From assembly GCA_964539785.1 (NCBI GenBank), contig CAZIJQ010000050.1, positions 1-19,988 of the forward strand: a stretch of 19,988 nucleotides of DNA. Reading direction: 5' to 3'. Positions 15,525 through 19,988 of this stretch are shown piece after piece (within the stretch, counting starts at the first letter, position 1; each line of letters starts with the position of its first letter). The DNA comes from JABMPO01 sp964539785. GTDB taxonomy: Bacteria; Fidelibacterota; Marinisomatia; Marinisomatales; TCS56. Both the position numbers and the translations under genes were made by a program. Under the pieces are notes generated by a model. That model did no database searches, was not told where the DNA came from, and saw only the letters and a list, made by a program, of their open reading frames with translations.

Positions 15525-17444
15525 CTACCTCATGTTTGTACTAAATTCCCGAAGTCGACTCACTCCTGGATCCTGGGGAAAAGAATCCTTAAATAAACGG
15601 AAATATTTATCACCATTGTGATTATCTGAAACAGTGTAGCAGGCACGCGTCAGATTAAACAGTACTTGTCGATCTTTCGGATCCATGTTATAGGAAAGTC
15701 TGAGATATTGAATAGCTTCATCTATCTTCCCCATCGGTAAATACGTCTGCCCCAGCCATTTATAGGTATATGCCGATTGTACGAATTTCGCTGCATCCTG
15801 CATCAATTGGTTAGCCTGATCATATTGTTTCAATTTCAAATGGATATTCAGTGCATAATCGTAGAACATATCCATTGCAGGTATAGAGTAAATCAGGGCA
15901 TAATACTCCCCTAAGGCTTTATCAAGCTCACCTTTTTCTTCATAGTACTTCCCCAGATCCAGATGCCCCGATTGAATACTATAATCTGAATTTGTGCAGG
16001 CCGCCAGGGCTATTGAGTCCAATAAGTTTTGGGCTGAAAAGTGATTTGATAAATATTTTCCGGTAATGGTGCTGAACCCATTTTTTTTGAAGGGCCAACC
16101 GCTTTTCAAATTTTCAATTACCAATCCGGTATAAACCTGATCTAACTTGGTATAGCCCCAGCGAGGGATAAATTCTGCGGTAGGATTTTCAATCTTATTG
16201 GACCAATGATCATCGATTAGTTTTGCTTCGTACATGGTTTGGTAAAATGCTTCTGCCATCAGGAAATAGCCGGGATATGTGGGGTGCACATGTTCAATAA
16301 TAGCGGTATTACCTATCAGGCCATTGGGCGATACTTTACAAAAATATTCAGACAATGGTACTACCGGTATGTCATATTGAGATCCTTGACGATGAATGAT
16401 TTCATTAAAGGCTTCCGGGGCTCGAAACCGAATCGGATCTAGATCCTTAGCTTTTAGAAATGTTTTGCGCGCTTCATCATATTTTCTGGACTGCTCCAGT
16501 TTTTGAGCCTCCTTAAATACCATTTCCGCTGTTGATAAAGTATCGGCAGTAACCGAATCAAATGGTTTCTGATCACGAATATTGGAAACTAATTCACTCA
16601 GTACTATTGGTACACCGGCCTTTTTACATTTTCTTATTATTCCGTCCAGGTTCTTTTCGAATTGCGTCAGACCAGCTTGATATTTTGGGCTACCTATTGG
16701 TATATATGTTTTAGCTTTAAACTCAGGACTAAGCTGTTGATCTTTCAAATCATTGTCAGTAATACCCCTGATCCCAGATCCTACAACATTACGGAACAAC
16801 AGATAGGATTTAAAATGTTGGAGACGGAGCAGTAATCTGATCATCATCCGTTGGCTTCCAAAAGAAACCTTAGCAGCCGGACCGAACGGTCCGTAAAATT
16901 CATTATGACCGGTATAGACCAGAATTAAATCCGGGGATTGCTGCAATATTTCATCCATAAAGTCCAGGAGTGTATAGCTATTGACTGAGGTAATTGCTGT
17001 GTTGACCATTTCAATCTTATGGGACGGGAAAGTTTCCATCAGATAGCGCTGCAAAATCCGAGGAAAAGAGACATTGTCTCCAAATGGAAAACCGGCGGTA
17101 GTTGAAGCACCTAAAACAAATATCCGGTAACCGTTTTCAGGTTTTTTCTTGAGAAATAGATCTTTCTTCGGTTTGGGATTATATTCTTTACCGAAATAAT
17201 AAAAATACCTCTGACCTATATTCAAATTGATGCCATAATACTTTGATAACTTATCAGGAGCCGATACGAATAGCCGAAGATCATCACCATAATGAGCCAG
17301 TTGTAATCCTAGTTCCAGAATTAACAATAAAAATATCGGAATTAATCCAAGAATGATGTTAAAAATAATTCTTTTTGTAAGGCTAAACTGCTGTTTGATA
17401 TATGCGTATTTATTAATCACTGGTTTGGGCTGTTTTCGCAACAT
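15525..17444 (-). CDS. Membrane-anchored SGNH/GDSL hydrolase with TPR repeats
   Basis: A 639-residue protein with one N-terminal membrane helix (about 26-46) and a domain on the far side of the inner membrane. The SGNH hydrolase part has block I LGASTT (111-116, nucleophile Ser114), block III TGHNEFYGP (178-186, Asn181), and block V EHVHPT (384-389), where His387 is the catalytic histidine and the usual Asp is Glu384. A TPR-like insert (about 305-337) lies between blocks III and V, and TPR-like repeats fill residues about 480-630. SGNH enzymes add or remove acyl groups on carbohydrates; its place before the AGE-like and carbamoyltransferase genes suggests glycan modification. No clear ribosome binding site precedes ATG 17444. 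It lies 24 bases after the stop of a truncated paralog and 2 bases before the AGE-like gene. Confidence 0.88.
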   Translation of the reverse strand: MLRKQPKPVINKYAYIKQQFSLTKRIIFNIILGLIPIFLLLILELGLQLAHYGDDLRLFVSAPDKLSKYYGINLNIGQRYFYYFGKEYNPKPKKDLFLKKKPENGYRIFVLGASTTAGFPFGDNVSFPRILQRYLMETFPSHKIEMVNTAITSVNSYTLLDFMDEILQQSPDLILVYTGHNEFYGPFGPAAKVSFGSQRMMIRLLLRLQHFKSYLLFRNVVGSGIRGITDNDLKDQQLSPEFKAKTYIPIGSPKYQAGLTQFEKNLDGIIRKCKKAGVPIVLSELVSNIRDQKPFDSVTADTLSTAEMVFKEAQKLEQSRKYDEARKTFLKAKDLDPIRFRAPEAFNEIIHRQGSQYDIPVVPLSEYFCKVSPNGLIGNTAIIEHVHPTYPGYFLMAEAFYQTMYEAKLIDDHWSNKIENPTAEFIPRWGYTKLDQVYTGLVIENLKSGWPFKKNGFSTITGKYLSNHFSAQNLLDSIALAACTNSDYSIQSGHLDLGKYYEEKGELDKALGEYYALIYSIPAMDMFYDYALNIHLKLKQYDQANQLMQDAAKFVQSAYTYKWLGQTYLPMGKIDEAIQYLRLSYNMDPKDRQVLFNLTRACYTVSDNHNGDKYFRLFKDSFPQDPGVSRLREFSTNMR

Positions 17445-17468
17445 ATTCAGTTGAAATATTCTTATCGA

Positions 17469-18119
17469 TTAATGTTCTCTATTAGAAATTTTAAGAGCCT
17501 TCCTTAAATATCTGGTATATTCTGAATCCGGTGAAGTTCTCGACAATTGGTTATAATATTTATTGGCAACATCTTGATTCCCTGAAGACAAGTAGGCTCG
17601 TGAGAGGTTAAACAATAATTGCGGATCATTTTGATCAAACTTGCGGGCTTTTTCCAAAAATAATATCGCCTTGCTCACGTCTTTATCCCGCAGATATATC
17701 TGCCCACACCATTTATTAGCAAAATAAGTCTCTTTGATATTTAGGGATCTAAGCAATAATTGCTTTGCTTCCGTGAACTCATTCATTTGCAGTAGTAGAC
17801 GGGCCGCTGCCGTATAAAACTTAACCTCACTCGGAATCGTATAGTAGAGAGCCCGATACTCATTGTAGGCCTGACGGAGCTCTCCCTTATCTTCATATAA
17901 TTCTGCCAATTCCAGATGAGCCATTTCCAGTCCATATTCCTGGTTCTTTAAATAATCTAATGCGATTTTCTCGATTGGATTTATCGGATTATAAGTTTGT
18001 AAAAATGAATTTACTTTTCCTTCTTTTTGGAAAGGCCAACCGGCTTTTAATTGTTTTATTGTTAGTTCAGCATAGGTACTGTCAAGGCTTGTGTAACCCC
18101 AATTGTGTCGATATTCAGT
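17469..18119 (-). pseudogene. 3' remnant of a second SGNH-TPR gene
   Basis: The frame from about 18119 down to the stop at 17469 encodes the C-terminal part of a paralog of the gene at 15525-17444. Both contain the sequence WGYT-x-LD followed by GWPF, and then TPR repeats with the same layout (AELYEDKGELRQAYNEY here against GKYYEEKGELDKALGEY). The alignment starts near residue 423 of the intact paralog; the signal helix and entire SGNH catalytic domain are missing. Homology stops where an IS30 transposase stub begins, and the frame meets a TGA at 18143-18141. An internal ATG at 17924 could yield a 151-residue TPR-only protein, but it lacks a good ribosome binding site. It was probably a tandem duplicate at the head of the operon, broken by an insertion-related deletion. 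Confidence 0.85.
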
Positions 18120-18211
18120 ACTGCGGCTATTTCTGATTGATCATGTCCTGTTTTAAGCAACGAATATATTCCGTACCTTTGTTCCAGCGTGAGCTGGCTG
18201 TAGCGTTTCAT
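18062..18211 (-). pseudogene. IS30-family transposase, 5' stub only
   Basis: An ATG at 18211 with AGAGGTG 5-6 bases upstream opens a frame starting MKRYSQLTLEQRYGIYSLLK and continuing TGHDQSEIAAVLNID, the helix-turn-helix start typical of IS30-family transposases. About 35 codons are recognisable. Near position 18106 the sequence passes into the SGNH-TPR gene in another frame and reaches a stop at 18062 after 49 codons. The DDE catalytic domain is absent, so it cannot transpose. Confidence 0.8.
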
Positions 18212-18312
18212 TTGTGCACCTCTTATTTGACTGTGAGAAATGTACGAAGCCTACAGCAGCTCCGCTTTTTCTGCAACCAGTCATTGAGTTGCACTTAAGA
18301 GTTGAATTCAAG
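18106..18312 (-). mobile_element. Left-end remnant of an IS30-type insertion sequence
   Basis: This stretch holds the transposase start codon region, its leader (18212-18275), and a segment at 18285-18312 (plus strand GAGTTGCACTTAAGAGTTGA and on) that lies 75-100 bases before the transposase start, where the terminal inverted repeat is expected. A 6-bp repeat TGCAAC/GTTGCA (18272-18277, 18288-18293) lies beside it. The outer end cannot be fixed because the other inverted repeat is not in the window. Confidence 0.55.
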
Positions 18313-18332
18313 ATATAAAGAGAGAACGAATA

Positions 18333-19079
18333 ATGATATCAGTTAAAGGGAAATGGGCTCTCATCACCGGTTCAAGTCGTGGTATTGGATCTCTTATTGC
18401 ATTGTTTATGGCGAAACAAGGATGCAATTTAATTTTGCATAGCCGCAAGCTTGGTCACACAAAGAAATTACTGGATGAAGTAAAGGCACTGGGCGTAAAA
18501 GCTTATCGTGTTCAAGCTGAACTTGCATATCATCAGGAAGTCGTAGCTATGCTTGACGAAATCAAAACCAAAGGAACAACCATTGACATTGTTTTCAACA
18601 ATGCCGCGGTTCAGATTGCTTACCGTAAGGATTACTGGCAAACTCCGGTTGAAGATTTTGATTTGAGCTTTAGAATCAACCTTATTGCAATAACTACAAT
18701 TTGCTATCGTCTAATACCCATAATGATTGAACGCGGTTTTGGACGGATTATTAATACTACCAGCGGAATAAGAAATGAACCTGAACAGGCTGGATACTCA
18801 GCAAGCAAAGCAGCACTCGATAAATTCACTAAGGATCTGGGCAGCAAACTTGATGGAACTAATGTATTAATTAACCTTACCGATCCCGGTTGGTGTAGCA
18901 CAGATCTGGGAGGTCAGCAAGCTCCAAATCTACCAGAAACTAGTATTCCTGGAGTATTGGTTGGTGCATTTATTGATGATAAGAAAAGCGGCCGTCTCTT
19001 TCAGGCATCAAACTTTTCCGGTATGTCATTAGAAGATGCAGTAAATAAAGCTGAAACTTTTCCTAATTCACAATTATAG
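18333..19079 (+). CDS. Short-chain dehydrogenase/reductase (SDR), substrate unknown
   Basis: A 248-residue classical SDR oxidoreductase using NAD(H) or NADP(H). The Rossmann nucleotide motif TGSSRGIG is at 12-19, NNAA at 89-92, and the catalytic tetrad is Asn116, Ser144, Tyr155 and Lys159 (YSASK). Arg38 after HS at the end of the second strand region favours NADP(H), which is inference. The end (DPGWCSTDLGG) is normal for the family and the protein looks full length. GAGAG precedes the ATG by 9 bases. It is the only plus-strand gene here, lies between an IS30 stub and a truncated gene, and so may have arrived with the rearrangement. The substrate cannot be named. Confidence 0.92.
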   Translation: MISVKGKWALITGSSRGIGSLIALFMAKQGCNLILHSRKLGHTKKLLDEVKALGVKAYRVQAELAYHQEVVAMLDEIKTKGTTIDIVFNNAAVQIAYRKDYWQTPVEDFDLSFRINLIAITTICYRLIPIMIERGFGRIINTTSGIRNEPEQAGYSASKAALDKFTKDLGSKLDGTNVLINLTDPGWCSTDLGGQQAPNLPETSIPGVLVGAFIDDKKSGRLFQASNFSGMSLEDAVNKAETFPNSQL

Positions 19080-19401
19080 TACTATAGTCTTCAAATGTAT
19101 TTTGGATCAATATTTTGTCCCAGTTTTCGTCATTCACTTCCGCCAGATTCTTTACATCAATCCCTTTTATATATACGGATGACTTTTTCAATGAATCACA
19201 AAGGGTTTTGACAAATGAATCTTTAAAGTCGCTGCCTTGGGTGGCAATGAGAACTGTTTTAGTCGGATTGGTTGAAATGATTTCAAAAGATTCAGCTTTA
19301 CGCGGATAAAAGAGAATTACATAGATGGTAAAACCCACCAGAACTAATCCAGTAAAACAACCGAAGATAATTCCAATAATTTTTAACAGTTTTATTTTCA
19401 T
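19063..19401 (-). CDS. Membrane-anchored protein of unknown function, probably 3'-truncated
   Basis: A 112-residue product with a basic start (MKIKLLK) and one membrane helix (about 7-31), followed by YPRKAESFEI and a short alpha/beta segment, VLIATQGSDFKDSFVKTLCD, with a flavodoxin-like strand-loop-helix pattern. Related proteins, as I recall them, continue for some 60 or more residues beyond the WDKILIQNTF strand; here the sequence turns into a short unrelated tail (EDYSTIIVN) and stops inside the last codons of the convergent SDR gene, overlapping it by 17 bases. This looks like a gene that lost its 3' end when the SDR segment arrived. Function not known. Confidence 0.6.
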   Translation of the reverse strand: MKIKLLKIIGIIFGCFTGLVLVGFTIYVILFYPRKAESFEIISTNPTKTVLIATQGSDFKDSFVKTLCDSLKKSSVYIKGIDVKNLAEVNDENWDKILIQNTFEDYSTIIVN

Positions 19402-19742
19402 TACAGTTTTACCTATCTAACCATATCAAATTGCAACATTTCCAGCCCTGCCAGCATAATAAATCGTACTCAGATTGGGCATGGAAATATATTGCTTTCC
19501 ACAATAAATATCTCAATAAAAGCTCAAATCTTGAAAAAGACCAACTGACCGGAAATGGTTATTGTAGCAAATGGATCCTCGGGCATGCCCGAGGTATTCT
19601 GCGAAGGCGGATAAATACAGGTTTTTTAATGTGGGGAAATAAGAATAATTAAAGTTGGACTAAACAATAAAAAGAAACCAGAAAATTGACAACAAAATCC
19701 TTAACCAGGAGTCGTAATAAATTATAATGAAAGGAGAATGCA
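19402..19742. other. Intergenic stretch without a supported gene
   Basis: This 341-base region contains only weak open frames with no ribosome binding site or recognisable product. It carries an 18-base palindrome (19577-19594) and, at its right end, a Shine-Dalgarno-like AAAGGAG (19730-19736) belonging to the small frame at 19743. Confidence 0.5.
19577..19616. repeat. REP-like palindrome with short tail
   Basis: CCTCGGGCATGCCCGAGG at 19577-19594 is a perfect 18-base palindrome, followed by TATTCTGCGAAGGCGGATAA. A GC-rich palindrome with a fixed tail in AT-rich intergenic DNA is how dispersed REP-type elements look. Only one copy is in this window, so repetition is inferred. Confidence 0.4.
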
Positions 19743-19808
19743 ATGGCACCACTTTGGATGATAGGTTTTGCCTTTTCAATTCTGCAGATTGCTATTTCAC
19801 TATTATAA
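19743..19808 (+). CDS. Possible 21-residue hydrophobic peptide
   Basis: ATG at 19743 follows AAAGGAG by 6 bases, a strong ribosome binding site, and opens a 21-codon frame beginning MAPLWMIGFAFS and ending in ISLL. The product is a single hydrophobic helix without charges. A perfect 14-bp hairpin follows 20 bases after the stop, which makes a self-contained small transcription unit plausible. No family is recognised and such a short frame can arise by chance. Confidence 0.4.
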   Translation: MAPLWMIGFAFSILQIAISLL

Positions 19809-19828
19809 TCTCAGCAGAGTTTAATTTT

Positions 19829-19864
19829 GCTTATGACAGATGAGCCAAGGCATCTGTCATAAGC
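19829..19864 (+). terminator. Perfect 14-bp hairpin, probable terminator
   Basis: GCTTATGACAGATG (19829-19842) pairs perfectly with CATCTGTCATAAGC (19851-19864) across an 8-base loop. On the plus strand it is followed by ATTTTAT, and on the minus strand by AAAATTAAA, so termination is better supported for plus-strand transcripts, such as the small frame at 19743. Confidence 0.65.
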
Positions 19865-19988
19865 ATTTTATGTAATTAATATGATACTTGTAAGCATTGT
19901 ATGAATTGATTATAATTTTTCTCATATAAACCGTAAAATGTCCAGTTGAAAATTAGTCCATTCATAAGCGAACATATTGGAAAACAAG

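Noticed and set aside
19431..19652. 73-residue plus-strand open frame
   Set aside because: No ribosome binding site and no recognisable domain; its C-terminal part is read through the palindrome at 19577-19594.
19723..19728. TATAAT as promoter of the small frame at 19743
   Set aside because: Transcription would start inside the ribosome binding site; TTGACA at 19686-19691 is 31 bases away, too far to pair with it.
19727..19843. Alternative 38-residue Cys-containing frame starting at 19727
   Set aside because: No ribosome binding site upstream and it ends inside the terminator hairpin; the 21-codon frame has the proper signal.
1..19988. CRISPR arrays, rRNA genes and integrase-flanked islands
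   Set aside because: No regularly spaced repeats, rRNA-like sequence or complete integrase gene was seen.

Overview
The window looks like chromosomal DNA of a Gram-negative, polysaccharide-degrading bacterium from the Calditrichota / Marinimicrobia / Ignavibacteria side of the FCB group. The reasons are a secreted protein ending in a type IX secretion (Por-type) sorting domain with the YPNPFNP motif, moderate-to-low GC, lipoprotein enzymes, ordinary GGAGG-type ribosome binding sites, and no SusC/SusD pair despite a sugar locus. The taxonomy is inferred from sequence character only.

Left half (268-9269): a beta-glucan / glucomannan utilisation locus. On the minus strand, in transcription order from 6417 down to 268, are a GPH-type sugar:cation symporter, a GH130 mannoside phosphorylase, a GH94 phosphorylase of uncertain specificity and a lipoprotein GH5 endo-glucanase/mannanase. 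Divergently, on the plus strand, lies a canonical GH94 cellobiose phosphorylase (6834-9269). The logic is cell-surface cleavage by GH5, import of oligosaccharides by the symporter, and energy-saving phosphorolysis inside the cell to Glc-1-P and Man-1-P. The 416-base divergent region carries a 24-base near-perfect inverted repeat that could be an operator. No regulator gene is in the window.

Middle (9505-17444): a compact minus-strand operon. In transcription order it encodes an SGNH hydrolase with TPRs, a secreted AGE-fold protein with a type IX sorting domain, a NodU-type O-carbamoyltransferase (TTG start), an SxtJ-like membrane protein, a 52-residue DUF5989-like membrane protein and, after a 110-base gap, a sodium:solute symporter. 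The carbamoyltransferase / SxtJ / DUF5989 / SGNH set reads as a module for modifying a glycan or other exported molecule; this is the best candidate for a poorly described system in the window.

Right part (17469-19988): a scarred accessory zone. It holds the 3' remnant of a second SGNH-TPR gene joined to the 5' stub of an IS30-type transposase, an intact SDR oxidoreductase on the opposite strand, a 3'-truncated membrane-anchored protein overlapping the SDR end, an 18-base palindrome, and a possible 21-residue hydrophobic peptide gene followed by a perfect 14-bp hairpin. The far left edge (1-86) holds the start of an unidentified gene running out of the window.
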